From Zygnema cylindricum (Eukaryota > Streptophyta > Zygnematophyceae > Zygnematales > Zygnemataceae), in the NCBI GenBank assembly GCA_037447655.1, contig JBBHKE010000165.1:279233-343232 (forward strand): DNA of 64,000 bases, given 5' to 3'. The position numbers were made by a program, and so were the translations under genes. Positions 1 through 11,705 of the stretch are shown piece by piece; the first letter of the stretch is position 1; every line of letters starts with the position of its first letter. The notes under the pieces are model-generated. The model saw only the letters and a list, made by a program, of their open reading frames with translations. It searched no databases and was not told the origin of the DNA.

Positions 1-400
1 ACACTCTTATTTGAAGAACACAAAAACAAACACACAAAAATACTAAAATGAACACAACAACGAGGCTTTGGAGGAGTCAATTTTCTGCAGTGTTTTGACT
101 TGTACTGTAAAAAAATTGTTTTTGCAGGAGAAATCCCTTTCGTACAAGAGGACTTGAGATTAAAAACCAGATTTAGGAAGAAATCGGTTCGTTTTAAGTA
201 GGAAACGAGAACATAAAAAAAAATAGAAAAGCTTGTAACCGTAGGAGAAAAATGGCATCCTTACTAACGGAAGGTTGTTATTCAAACTTTAGGAACAAAA
301 CTTATTCTAGGTCTGAAAAAAGTGTACTATTCTTTTGACACACAGGTGTATATTGTCCTTTAAACACCATTTTTAATTCAGTTTATGTGATAAGTCTTTG

Positions 401-474
401 GGAAAGTTTCTAAGGGAAAGTTTCTAAGGGAAATTTTCTTAGGGAAATTTTCTTAGAGGAATTTTCTTAGGGAA
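401..474. repeat. 15-16 bp tandem repeat
   Basis: About five imperfect copies of a unit like gggaaattttcttag follow one another. The early copies read gggaaagtttctaag, so the array contains two variants. No function is evident. Confidence 0.7.
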
Positions 475-910
475 ATTATTTTATGTGAGGAGCTTGGAGG
501 TAGTTAAGAAATTAATGACTGTGGACACAAAGCTCCAAAGGTGTTCGTTGAGGCTTTACTACTAGGTTTTGAAATGAAGCAGTGACAATTAAAAATAATC
601 TTTGATTTCACTTCTCAAATTTTCTGTTTTTTTCGATTGTCGAGGGTTTACTTGTTAATCCATTTGTCAATCAAAGATTTTCGTGTTCAAATATTTGTCC
701 TGTTCAATTTTTGCCTTTTTCTGCATGGAATCCATAAATAGAATGACCTTTGAAATCTTCACTGCAACAAGCTTCCTGTAGTGGTTACATAATTTTCAGT
801 TTAGGTTCAGTTGCAGTTTTTGTTCTTGTTTCCGTTTTTTGTTTCAGTGACAAGTCATGGAAAAAGGAACCGACCAACATCTACAAGAGGCAGATCTAGA
901 AGTACCTCTC

Positions 911-1050
911 TATATTGTTTTTAGTTGTTATTTTTTGTTATTTACTGTTATTTATTGTTATTTATTGTTATTTATTGTTATTCATTGTTATTCATTGTTA
1001 TTCATTGTTTTTTATTGTTATTTGTTGTTATTTGTTGTTATTTTTTGTTT
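911..1050. repeat. 10-bp minisatellite (TTATTGTTAT type)
   Basis: About a dozen direct copies of a 10-bp unit, ttattgttat with tcattgttat and ttgttgttat variants. The repeat creates a spurious hydrophobic ORF. Confidence 0.8.
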
Positions 1051-1359
1051 TTCATTGGTATTTGTTGATTTAGAACTGGCCTTGGATGTTATTGTCTTTA
1101 CTGTTGTCAAAAAATCTGATAAATTAGGGTTTGACCATAGCTGACCTGAATCCATCAATCTAGTCACAATTACAATCGATTTCCTAAAAGGAACAGAAGA
1201 AAGTCAAAACAAAACAAAACAAACATGTAGAAACAAAACAAAAAAAAGAACAAAGTAGGACAAAACAGAACAAAACAAGATATATTAAACTTGTCCATAC
1301 AATGAAAGAAAACCAGAATATAAGTTTGATCCACTCCTCATCTCTCTCCTTACTGTAAG

Positions 1360-2455
1360 TAGTGTTGGGTATCGAGGACCATTTGCCAATATTCGATAAA
1401 TATCGAATTTCGGGTACCCGATAATCAATATATCGCTTTGATATATCGAAAAGGGAAATATCGCGAAATATTGCCGATATATCGCCGATATATCGTATCG
1501 CCAATATATCGAGGTTTTAAAAAATAATAATAAAGCTCTTCTTGCTACTGCTGCTAGTACTACACCGCTAATCGTTACTAGTGTAAAAAAAAAAATAGCG
1601 TAAACGCTAATTTAGTGTTAATAGCGCTTATTTGTGATTTTGTGTCCAAAAAAAAAAGCATTAACATTGATTTGGCACTAAACGCCAATTTGTGTGTCGA
1701 CTTCGTAGGTTGTACACTGAACTGTCATTGATATTATTTCAAGTTCAGGTGTACCATCCTGACAGCTTTCGACAAAATACGTACTTGTGAGGTTTGGAAA
1801 TCGTACGAAACATGTAAATTAGAGTGAAATTAACGCTATTTTATGCTATATATTTCGTAATGTTCCGCTCTTTCCGGCAGCTAATTGGTACTGAAATTTA
1901 ATTTACATGCGAAGCGCTTTTAATGTTGTAAAAATTGAGATGTCACGGCGACGCAATGTACGTAAACGAGCTTCTCGTACATCACACTAATTTCGACGAA
2001 CGAAACATAAAATGGTTAACGCTAAATAAATAGTTTCCATATTAGTGTTAATTCTATTATAATGTAAATAACTCAAACTTATGATTTTGGGCCGAAAAAA
2101 GCTGCGTCAAAATTAGTGTTATTAACACTAATAACGATTAGCGGTGTACTGCTGCTGCTGCCAGTACTAGTGCTACAGAATTAGTACTTTTTCGTCGGTT
2201 ACATTTTGCGGCGTCTACCTTTAAGTCACGGAACGAAAATCACGTCGTACGTGGCGTATCTGACAATTTGTCCTTTAAGCTAAAATAACATATTATATAA
2301 AATATTAAATTTAAAAAAATACTACATATCGCGATATATATCGCGATGATTTATGTTGGTCTCGGTACGATATATCGAGAAGTTTGCTCGATCGATATTC
2401 GGTATATCGAATATAAAAATTATCGCGATATGAATTTACCCGATACCCAACACTA
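1360..2455. mobile_element. hAT-type non-autonomous TIR element
   Basis: The ends are inverted repeats: tagtgttgggtatcg at 1360 and its complement cgatacccaacacta ending at 2455. Direct 8-bp flanks actgtaag (1352-1359) and actataag (2456-2463) differ at one base, fitting the 8-bp target duplication of hAT elements. Both subterminal regions are packed with atatcg/cgatat words, possible transposase-binding repeats. No transposase is encoded. Without the element nested inside it the length is about 510 bp. The family call rests on duplication length and subterminal structure, not on protein similarity. Confidence 0.75.
1563..2146. mobile_element. CACCGC-family MITE nested in the hAT element
   Basis: The termini are caccgctaatcgtta and its inverted copy, about 22 bp with one mismatch, flanked on both sides by TA (1561-1562 and 2147-2148). 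It is one of four copies in the window (also 13254, 36702, 46761). The TA target fits Tc1/mariner-type MITEs. No coding capacity. It lies wholly inside the hAT element at 1360-2455, so it inserted later. Confidence 0.75.
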
Positions 2456-2463
2456 ACTATAAG

Positions 2464-3975
2464 GATTAAAAAGACATTCAAACACACATCCTTGTGTGCT
2501 CTAACAATTCCAAATGTAAAAATATCAAATACCCAAAGTTGAAAATAGTCTCGAGTGTCGAACAAGTAATGCTTCGCCTTTGCTTTCACGTTACTTTTAT
2601 GCTTTCTTACATCCACACTATTTCTGGAAAAACCTCCCAAGATCGCACCCAAATACCATATGGTACAGTACCTAAATCCTCCTAAAAAACAATAGGTTAC
2701 AAATAACTAGCATTTGCTCTTAACCTCTACATGTTTTAACAGTTTTTAACTACAAATTGATAATTTCAATAGAATGTAGACATATCCTACATGCAAGAAT
2801 AAGTTAGAAGCTACTAACCGTTTTTGTTTGCTCCCCTTACCGAACCAAAACTGGTTTGGAAACTACTTTCAACTAACGTTTAAAATATTACTTCCATATG
2901 AGTCATTGAGTTTAAACTGAGTTAAGTCCCTCGATTCATTTGTCGAAAATTCGACAGTAGAAATCATTGATTTGGACTGTTTATTTTTCAAGAGACGACA
3001 CAACAAACTGTCCCTGTTTGCATCTATGCCCTATAAACGGCAAAATATCATGTTAGATGTACCCTAAGGCTAACCTATTTGTACCCCTAAGGCTCTTAAA
3101 AACCCGAACTTAATTCATATGAGGCTATCGCCTTTGAACGAGTTCGATAAGCCGCGAGATTTTTATTCGTCCGAAAGCTCAAATAGAATATCTTCTCGAA
3201 GAAGAGACAAAAAGTTATCCTTGTTTTCTTTGGGACGCCATAAAAATAGAATAATATCGGGAAGAATGTAAAAAGGAACCCTTTAAGAAGATGGCGAACA
3301 GCTCCCAGATCCTGTAAGCAAACCAGAACCCTCAAAAATAACGTCAGGGTTTAAAGCTAAAAAGGGTTGAAAAGCTATTTTTTGTAACCGGAAATAGTGA
3401 TGAATAGGTGGATAAACAAAAGCTTTTCATTTTTTCAAAGGTCTAATGTCGACTCCGTTCTTAAATGACATCTATCTCCTTTCTTAAATGACATCTATAC
3501 TCCCTTTGTTTCTCTTCTTTTCTGCGTATAGTTTGCCATAAATAGTACGGATATCGTTAGCACGTTTATGATGTTGTACTCAAATTGTGTGAGATCACTA
3601 TCGAAATCATATCCAAAGAAAAATGAGTTAGTGAATCTCATATATCTTTGAGTTAGTGAGTCTACACTAATAATAGTTACCAATGTAAAACTAGTGTCCT
3701 AAAGGATGTCCTCAAAAATAAAACATGCTCCTAAGTCGATCATGATCTTCACAAACTCGTCAAAAAGGCAAGCAAATGTATGCGTGAAAAGTATGGAACG
3801 AAAACAACAAAAAGTTAGGAAAATAACGGGAACATGTAATTAAATGAGTCACATAGATCATCGTACTTGATGAAGGATTACTGTAGCTCTCCGGCGAAAT
3901 TACTTCGACTTCTCGCCTCCCTCTCCGCCTTTCATTCTGTAAAAAAATAAACAAATCAAAGCAATATCAAAATTT
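2464..3975. other. Intergenic, nothing recognised
   Basis: Short frames only, with no family resemblance. A small direct repeat around ttaaatgacatctat occurs at about 3460-3500. A possible second exon of the minus-strand candidate gene reaches down to about 3850 and is described with that gene. Confidence 0.5.
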
Positions 3976-5038
3976 GCGCAATTTATTTGCTAATTGATAA
4001 TTCCAAAACATAATATTTCTTAAAAGACCCCAAAACTTAAAGAAAACAATAACGTTGATGGAGCATGTCTACGAGTGGAAACGCTATATCTGGTGACTCC
4101 GTATTATAAGCACAGTATATGGGTTTTCCGCATATAATACAAGTACATGTGGCAACCACATATAGCGTTTCCGTACCTTTTTGCACATTGAAAACAATAG
4201 TACGAATGGCTTACTGTAAACCCATTTGCTAAATGATAATCCCAACCCAACATTTCTTTAAAAGAACCGAAAATGTAACGAAAACAAAAATGTTGATGGA
4301 GCATGTAAACCGATGTCTTTTTCTTTTAGACGGGTACAAATGGCTTACCACATTCCCTTGATTTTCCACATTTCGCAATTGTCGTCCTTGAGTAGAACTC
4401 ATTTCTAAATCCATATTCTCATTCCTTTCCCCTCTCAAAGCACTTTCTCTCTCACAAATCTCAATAATCGAAGTCACCCGTTCCATGTTAATCTGTTCGG
4501 CCGTTCCTTGCTCCAATCCATAACTTCTATGTCGATTTAACAGCCTTCCAAGCTCCATCTCAAGCTCTCTCTCCACCTCCCTCTCTACACCCCTCTTTAC
4601 TCCCACCTTTCTCATGTGTGTGAAATCTTCTCTCCATTCTCCATCTATCTCACCCAAATCCACACCTACACCTCCGCCTCCTCCTACCTCCTCTCCCGTT
4701 ACCACCCGCCCCTCCCTCAGCCCCTTCTCCTTCTCCCCCCTCTCTCTCTCCCTCCGATCTAATTCCGAATGATGACCCTCCACAAAAGTGTCCCCCTGAC
4801 CCTCCGTGTAGCAAGCCCCTTGACTTGCCACGTGTCCTCTTCTGACGGCCTCCAACAGTCTCTTCCTAAGGAGATGCGCTTCGTGACGGTGACGTCGCTG
4901 CTGCAAAATGAGTTCTACTCGAGCGAAGTTTGCGGCCAATAGTGGAACTCCGTGAAGAAGAGGATTTCTGGACACGTGGCAGCCAATCAGAGCGGCCCAG
5001 AATATCAGGGCAGCCCGAAAAAAAGTCAGGGCAGCCAA
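3850..5038 (-). CDS. Candidate spliced gene, unknown product
   Basis: I do not recognise this protein. On the minus strand an open frame runs from 5038 to 4349 and meets a GTAAGC donor. An acceptor ending TACAG at 3937-3940 opens a second exon from 3936 in the same phase (both junctions phase 0), giving about 290 codons if read to the stop at 3760. The exon contains arginine- and glutamate-rich stretches, a glycine run encoded by GGN repeats, and many charged residues. The first 50 codons look non-coding, and an alternative acceptor (TTTTGCAG) near 4905 could begin the true exon, so the 5' end is uncertain. In-phase splice sites are the main support; part of the frame may be an artefact of the purine-rich strand. 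Confidence 0.28.
3975..4310. repeat. Imperfect 90-bp direct repeat with inverted repeat between
   Basis: The segment at about 3980-4066 resembles 4222-4310; both end in gttgatggagcatgt. Between them lies a short inverted pair, ggaaacgctatat near 4077 and atatagcgtttcc near 4160. It may be a degraded small transposon or a local duplication. It lies within the proposed intron of the candidate gene below. Confidence 0.45.
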
Positions 5039-5589
5039 AAAAGAAAAAAAGCCAGGGAAGTAGGGAAATTATGTGGCCAAGAGGCAGGGAAACGGGAAGG
5101 GGAGCGAGGGAGAGAGAGAGGGAGAGGGAGAGCGAGGGAGAGCGAGGGAGAGGGAGAGGGAACGGGTGGGGAAAAATCTTACAATGAAGGGCAAAGTGGA
5201 GGAGGAAGAACTTCTGGCATCGTTTCTGCCCGTCGAAAAATTCCTATCCCTCCCTCCTCCGGCGAAAGCTCAAAACTAAAAATGGGAATCCAATGGGATT
5301 TCAAATCTGATTCTGATTGGCTCAAATTGCCATCTGCCAGCTGTACAATTCTTTCCTCGGCCTCCGCCAGGCCGGCACAGGAGATTTCCACACAAGGTGA
5401 CGTCACCTGGCAAACGTCCTCTGTTAATTTCACCTGGAACGTGGTTACCGACAGCTGTCGGTGGGGAATATCGCTCCCCGGACCGTCGTCTCTTCTGGGA
5501 ATGAGACAAAATTGCGCCAGTTGGAGGTTTTCTGTCACTCGACAATAGAAACTGGTTATTTTGTCTTTTCTGTGCCTAGTCTCTACTCC

Positions 5590-5932
5590 TGTTCTACTTC
5601 TTTTTTTTCTATCTCTTCTCTCCCTTTCTCTCTCTTCTCTCTCTTCTCTCTCTTCTCTTTCTCTTTCCCCCTTTCTCTCCTTTCTCTCCATTTCGCTCTT
5701 CTTTCTTTCCCTCTTCTCCCTCTCTCCCCATTTCTCCCTCTCCTCTCCCTCTCCTCTCCCTTTCTCTCCCTTTCTCTCCCTCTCCTCTCCCTCTCCTCTC
5801 CCTTTCTCTCCCTTTCTCTCCCTCTCCTCTCCCTCTCCTCTCCCTTTCTCTCCCTTTCTCTCCCTCTCCTCTCCCTCTCCTCTCCCTTTCTCTCCCTTTC
5901 TCTCCCTTTCTCTCCATTATTCTTCTTTACCA
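5590..5932. repeat. CT-rich tract with 42-bp minisatellite
   Basis: A pure pyrimidine strand of ctctccctttctctcc words. Between about 5740 and 5905 it is organised as about four copies of a 42-bp unit, visible as a 14-residue Arg/Glu/Gly repeat in the complementary frame. The proteins predicted across it on either strand are repeat artefacts. Confidence 0.8.
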
Positions 5933-5949
5933 TTCACTATGGGGAATCG

Positions 5950-5974
5950 GGGAGGGAGATTAGAGAGAGAGGGG

Positions 5975-6006
<32 letters not shown>

Positions 6007-6093
6007 AAGAGAGAGAGGAAAAAGAGGGATCATCAGAGATGAAAGGAAGAGAGAGAAAGAGGGAGGGAGGGAGGGAGGGAAAGGAGGAATTGA
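5950..6093. repeat. GA-rich tract
   Basis: Runs of gagaga and gggagg units on the plus strand, immediately after the CT tract. The two tracts are roughly inverted relative to each other around a short spacer at 5932-5950. Confidence 0.75.
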
Positions 6094-6137
6094 GTGAGAG
6101 AGGAAGCTACTGGACCCTCACAAGATCAGTTCAGAAG

Positions 6138-6202
6138 ACACGTGGCAGTCTGACAACAAAATAGCGTTTTGACTGACACGTGGCATTTTCACACACGTGG
6201 CA
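6138..6202 (+). promoter_or_regulatory. Three G-box/ABRE-like ACACGTGGCA motifs
   Basis: The 10-mer acacgtggca occurs at 6138-6147, 6176-6185 and 6193-6202, with another copy at 4972-4981 beside a CCAAT. CACGTG cores bind plant bZIP and bHLH factors, and ACGTGGC is the abscisic-acid-response core. The cluster sits about 150-200 bp upstream of an ATG at 6353 and of an aaaccctaatttt sequence (about 6270) typical of plant 5' leaders. It may drive the small candidate gene to its right; this is inferred from position. Confidence 0.5.
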
Positions 6203-6352
6203 TTTTTTCCCACCTGCATTTTCTCTGTGGCGCCAGACCCGGAGTGCCTCCGCTTGCACCATTCTCTCCAAACCCTAATTTTCCTTCCAGTCCGGAGCTT
6301 CTGTCGTTTACGAAAACGACGGGAGAGACCGACAGTCGCCGAAAAGACGACA

Positions 6353-6574
6353 ATGGCGGAAAGTCGCAGAAATCGTAAATGTAGAGGTGCGGGTTTTATT
6401 GCATGGAGGTAAATACGGTGCGTACTTTATACTTTATTAATCGTACACTAAAACCAGAGAGCAGGTGTCGAACTTGTCGATCATTGCAGGTCACATGCTC
6501 GATTGTCCTTTTCAGTGATGACGTCAGCAGTGGCGCCGCCGGGCTGCCGGCCGAAGCTGACTTTAAGGATCTGA
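6353..6574 (+). CDS. Candidate small two-exon gene, unknown product
   Basis: The ATG at 6353 sits in a good plant context (acgacaATGGCG), downstream of the G-box cluster and an AAACCCTAA leader motif. Exon 1 (6353-6408) ends at a GTAAAT donor, and an 81-bp intron ends TTGCAG at 6489. Exon 2 (6490-6574) continues in frame to a TGA, giving 46 residues that begin MAESRRNRK and are basic at the N-terminus. I recognise no domain. It may be the 5' end of a longer gene broken downstream, a small peptide gene, or a transcript leader. The promoter-like context is better evidence than the protein itself. Confidence 0.3.
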
Positions 6575-6604
6575 AGTACATTCATCCGTACATATTTTCT
6601 GACT

Positions 6605-9048
6605 AACGGCTGGTTCCGCAGTTCCGCTTAATGTAGCTAAAAAATAAAAATGGCCCTTCGAAAGATTCCTTTTTAGTGCGAGATCCACCGGCTCGGAATG
6701 GAAAGACTCTGTTCGAACGTGGAGGATATACTTTTTCAGTTTTTCGCCATTCGGGTGCATATTCGTATTTAATCGTACGATAACCCCAAACAAAAAACAC
6801 GTGAACCGTACAATGGGTTTCGTACAGAAAAAGTTCGATATACAAAATTGACCGTTCATGGTCCGCCATGTCATTCAATGCAAACAGGGGATTTTTTGGT
6901 CTAAGAAACAACACGTACTTATTTCGGATCGACACGGTGGGTCGCTCTCCGAGTAAGGAAACTAAAAGTGTGGGGTATAAAATTAGTGATATTAATTTTA
7001 ATTCGGTCTAGAATGAGTGGCCGCGGTTGAACCGTTTAAACAGTCAGTGTGAAGTAAAAAAAAATTGTACAGTATCACTAAAACTATTTCGGGTTCAAAG
7101 GCCATAACTTAGGGGCGCCTATACAATCTCATTAACGTTAATAGCGATTCACGTTTTAGTTTCCTACTGCTCCTCCTCTAGGAGCAGCTCCTTCACGTCG
7201 TTATGTTCTAACGTCAGATCTGTTTATATGCTCATCCTCTATGACGCGACAACACTATCTTCTCATCACTTTAATTTCATTTTGAATTGAATCCACGTCT
7301 ATTCCACCAAGAAGGTAACCTTATATTGCACGGTGGCAAAAATTATCCTCCTCCCCTTTCGATTTCCTCCCATGTCTTGTCACTTTGGTGTCGGACGACA
7401 TACGTATCATCGACCCTACGAACCATGCCGTGTCGACCTGTGATTATTTCAAAGATCGCTTGGCAAGCGTCTACTTCTTTCCCTCCCCCTTGAGCTTTCC
7501 AAAAGCTGCTTCATGCAAAGGCAAATCGTGTGTGGAGGTGATATTTGGCTCAAGTCTTTTTCGACCCAATCATTTCAATGTGCCATATGGACTTATTTCT
7601 CTGACGTGGTCAGACCCTCAAGTGATTATTGCTCTTCATACGAGTTTTTAAGCTCATTGATAATCACCTCACGAACATAATATAAACTTTATAAGGTCTT
7701 GAAGATTTTGGTTGAGAGTTTTGGGCATGTGACTTAACTTCAAGCATCTGCTCTCGCCTCCACAAAAGGGTTAATTAATATCTACTACGCATGTGGCGAG
7801 TGGTGCATATGAATGAATAGGGTGTTTCATATCCTCGACATATGTCTTTTCTTTTTTCAAAAATGTTACTCGCGTTTTTGGTGTCATAATCCATCATTTT
7901 TAGAACGGATATTACTCTTTTTAACTCTCCATATCGGATTCCTACTCTTTTATTGCTCCCTTACTTTTTAGGACTTCCCATATTTCTCAAATCTTATTAC
8001 AAAGCCATTTTTAGGTGTCTCAACACTGAATTTTGATAAGGCTGTCACTAAAATTTGATCCACGCTTATTAGTACACTTTTACTTAATACTTCACGTGCA
8101 TGCTTTCCCTCTTTAAATTTATTCATTTTACAACTTGGCTATTTATTTCACCATTTTCGTTCACACTTGCTCAACTCACCACAACCTCATATTGAGCTTT
8201 AGTCTCCCTCGTCCACCATTATTCGAACCTTTATTTATTCAAGAGACGATGACACAAAACTCGATGACATCCATTTGTTATGTTACTTTTATGGGGCAAA
8301 GTTCGTGTAAATGTAAAACAGTACTCAGGACACCATCGTGGTCATTATTTGTGAGATGGGTCATTTTATTCCTAAAGAGGTTTCACATCTTATTTCTTCT
8401 TTCAGACTCATATTACTTTCATTGACTATGCATGTTAAGTTTATGGTGACATTGTTTTAACAAACATTTTCTTAGTTTTAGTACTTGGTCGGGCCACTCG
8501 GCATCAAAGAGGGGGTGCGCATGATGTTGCTAATGTCTATCCTTCTCGGTCTGATGGATGACTTTTTTCTAATGACAGTCGAGAAATTTGGTTATGTGCA
8601 ATTTCATTTGGACGGGTTACTTGGTATTGGTGGTTGGCGTTTTTCAGGTTGAGAGGCTTGGAGAACCTTTCAACTTCTGCCCTTGGTTATTTTTATTGAC
8701 GTAGTTTATTTATGCCTTCACATAATGCTTCCTCCTTCATCTTGATACAAGCGTTATGGATCGTCAACTTGTTTTTTAACTCCATGGACTTATTATTACG
8801 AGCTTAAGAGATTTGAGGGGTATCTTTTCACACACTATGCATTGTCATAAGAGTTATTAAGTTACGATTTTATTTTGGCCGAAAATAGCACAATAGTGTT
8901 AGCAAGTGGTCGAGTGGGTTATTTTATTGTCTTCTGCATGCACTAAATTAGTATTTTACATTATATTTTTGCGTTAAAACTAATAAACCCTTTGCATGGT
9001 TGTTTAGCTATATCGAGGTTTGGTTAGGTAGTTTGTGTTTTGGGGACA
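6605..9048. other. Intergenic, no gene or clear element recognised
   Basis: Only short frames without family resemblance. A short match to the MITE-like word attaacgttaatagcgatt near 7131 may be a decayed element end. Confidence 0.5.
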
Positions 9049-9260
9049 CTACACCGTCCATATTTATTAGTATTAATGTTTTTTTTCGCCACTTAACATC
9101 TTTTATCCGAGCACAGTTGTCCATCGTCAATCCGATGATTATTATTGGAAGGTAAGATCCTCACCATCCTATTGGCGGTCTCATACACATTAGCACAAGT
9201 GCGCACCGAGAATAGATGTTTTTAATGGCGAAAAAAACATTAACACTAATACCAAATGAG
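9049..9260. mobile_element. Possible small foldback element
   Basis: An imperfect inverted repeat joins the region starting acaccgtcc near 9050 to the region ending near 9257. The clearest part is attagtattaatgttttttt near 9070-9090 against its complement near 9230-9250. No clear target duplication is visible, so this may be a decayed MITE or chance. Confidence 0.3.
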
Positions 9261-9534
9261 TGTTTTACTTTGTTGTGTTTTTGTGATTTATACCTCCAAT
9301 GTATTTTTAAAGCTTGGCCTTGTTTGTCTGTTAGTTTCTTTTTCACTATTTTTCCCTTTAGTTTGCTTCACCCGCTTTTGGTTTTCAGTTTTTATTTTGC
9401 CTGTAGTTTTTTTCCCCATGTACTCGGATGGTTGACCGTTGTCTTTTCTTGATAAAGTGGTTCAGAGTTTGATTTAGAATGATTTTCCATTAGCAATGAC
9501 GTCGGTTTCGTCACTTTTCGTACGTCTTTTCAAG

Positions 9535-10253
9535 CAAGTTTACGGAAATTCTCACAAGATTCTCCAAAGGTCCAAGAGATAACCTTGACCGTTCGATATG
9601 CTTTGTTGAGGCGTTCGCTCCGTTGATGAATTCCACTCTGAGAGTGGAATTCCATTAGAAGAAAAGTGTGGCTCGTTACTGGACGCCGTACAGGTTCGTA
9701 CATATTCGTACCATGCCGTACCTTAAAAAAAATTTGTCAGACGAAAAATCGTTACTGGAAAGCTGTCGGGAAGCTCCAATGATGTAGGCGTAATTCTTGG
9801 CCGTTGGATATTCCACTTTTTCAGATCCGCGAAGCAATCGCGCACATCATCCAGTGTCAGTATTTTGCGTCAATTGACGTAGGACTTACCCTAAAAATCT
9901 ACGGTTTACCGTCAACATCAGTGATCCTATTGGCCGATGCAAAATCCACCAATTTCCGTACCAGATTATCCTGTTTCACGGTCCTTGCGTTTTTTCGTCC
10001 TTCGGAACCTTCATGGTTTCCCGCGCATTCGCATGTCCACAAAAAAGGTACAGTACACATCGATAATATCTGCTACAGTACAGTACTATGCTTCACATGG
10101 CGAGAAAGAAAATAAAAAAAATGAATTTGCGACTTGTTTATACTCGGATTCGCCCTGCACCGCCAGATATATGACACGTATGCAAAAACTCATTTATTGG
10201 GATGACCTGAATGGAAGAAGATTTCATTTCCCAAACTACGATGGTTAACCCTA
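9535..10253. repeat. Partial copies related to the Harbinger-like elements
   Basis: The segment 9535-9630 resembles the subterminal part of the element at 10257 (words tctccaaaggtc and accgttcgatatgc against accgttggatgc). At 9640-9665 there is a palindromic tggaattccactct... join followed by an end-like gaattccattagaagaaaag. This looks like a decayed copy or two fused copies. No coding content. Confidence 0.4.
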
Positions 10254-10256
10254 TAA

Positions 10257-10993
10257 GGGTGGCGTTCCATCAGACGAAAAGGGAGGTTGTTTACAGAAAT
10301 CCGGACCTCTCCGTACTACGCCGTACCTCTTATTTTGCTTTTATGGGCGAACAACATTACAGAGAATCTTTCCAATATTCTCCAAAGGTCTAGGAGGTAA
10401 CAATGACCGTTGGATGCTTTTTTGCGAAGCATTCACTTCCAAAGTTTCTGTAAATGGCGATGTACCTCGAGGAGGTACATCACCATTTACAGAAAAAATT
10501 GAGCGACGACACGTTGGACAACGAATATACGTGTCAAGACGGCAACCAACGGAAATCGAAACATTTCTCACATGATATATACATTCAAAAATACAACCGA
10601 AATCACAAAAGTAATTTCTTAACGAACTTTCGTCGCGCTATTTTTGTTACCGGCCATTCATCACATATTTGTGGAGGCGCTCATTCGTCACGCGAAAATG
10701 CAGAAACCCTAAAAAAATGAGCTGGCATCTGACAAGCGTTTGCAAAGAGTACAAAATTTGTGTGGTACGATGCCCTGGTCCGCATGTACATGGTATGCAA
10801 ATGATGATTTCGAGTTGAAGTTGGTCGGTGTAAAAAATATTTGATGATTTTCAATATACGATCTTATCTTACGTGGTACCACTCATTTCCGAGCACGTGG
10901 ATTACAGACTCTACGCGAAAGAACATCGTTCAAAATGTAGCGTCCTGTAATGTTCGCCGTACAATTACAGGAAATCCTGATGGAACGCCACCC
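10257..10993. mobile_element. Harbinger-like non-autonomous element H1
   Basis: Terminal inverted repeats gggtggcgttccatcag (from 10257) and the complementary ctgatggaacgccaccc (ending 10993) are flanked by TAA on both sides (10254-10256 and 10994-10996). TAA/TTA targets and G-rich tips fit the PIF/Harbinger superfamily. At 737 bp it encodes no transposase. An internal foldback pairs tttctgtaaatggcgatgta with its complement near 10448-10495. A related copy lies at 13222. Confidence 0.7.
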
Positions 10994-10996
10994 TAA

Positions 10997-11702
10997 GAGC
11001 GTTGTTCCATTAGGCGCTCTCAGTAAACGTCAAAAATTCGTTTACTGAAGCGATCGTTCCATTGTGTCGGGTCAGTAACCGACATTTGTTTTCCATGGCA
11101 CATGTTGATTGGTCCACGTAATATATGAATAAGATTCTGTTAATCTTCAAAGAATCTCTGAGAGCAAATTGTAACCACATATTTGTACCAGCGAAAGGTA
11201 AAAAGTGACTCGTACGACGTATTGAATGAAATCTGTACGAGCGGACGAAACGTAAGATATGTAAAAGCGTACGAATATGTCAGAATGGTTGATGGATACC
11301 AACAGAAGCGTGAAACAATATCTTCCGTCAAAGATTTTCTTGCGGCTTCCGGTGGCCTCGCATCCTCCCTGGCGGAAGGCACATGTCATATGCGACGTGT
11401 ACCCATCTGGTAGCTGGGTCGTCGTGGATATTTGTTCACTTTTCCACGAGGCACGACGGTATTCGTTCAGGCACTGAGAATTGACCTACTCCGGGTCACT
11501 TGTTGCGAACTGAAAGTGTCAGACGACGTCGTATCCGATTATGCATCCGACGGTCCACGTTTACGCCCATAAACGTGGAGAATCAAATCCCTCATTCAGT
11601 AGCCTTGTTTTTCTGACATTTTTTTATTTTTGGTACGGCACTGTACGAAACAGTACGGCTTTCAGTAAACAACGTCATTTTTCCCCTAATGGAACCTTGC
11701 CC
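10997..11702. mobile_element. Harbinger-like non-autonomous element H2
   Basis: It begins gagcgttgttccattagg at 10997 and ends with the inverted ccctaatggaaccttgccc at 11702, with TAA on both sides (10994-10996 and 11703-11705). It shares the left TAA with the right edge of H1. The subterminal word cagtaaac appears near both ends. At 706 bp no gene is recognised; small frames inside are spurious. Confidence 0.65.
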
Positions 11703-11705
11703 TAA

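Larger units (their letters stand above)
1..1359. other. Intergenic, AT-rich, simple repeats only
   Basis: I see no convincing gene here. The stretch holds two short tandem repeats (listed separately) and, at about 1195-1285, an A-rich track of repeated aaaac/aaaca words. The open frame across 857-1144 is made of the TTGTTATTTA repeat and is not a plausible protein. Confidence 0.6.

Noticed and set aside
5461-6097. Long Ser/Leu/Pro-rich and Arg/Glu-rich ORFs on both strands
   Set aside because: They are translations of the CT and GA tracts and the 42-bp minisatellite.
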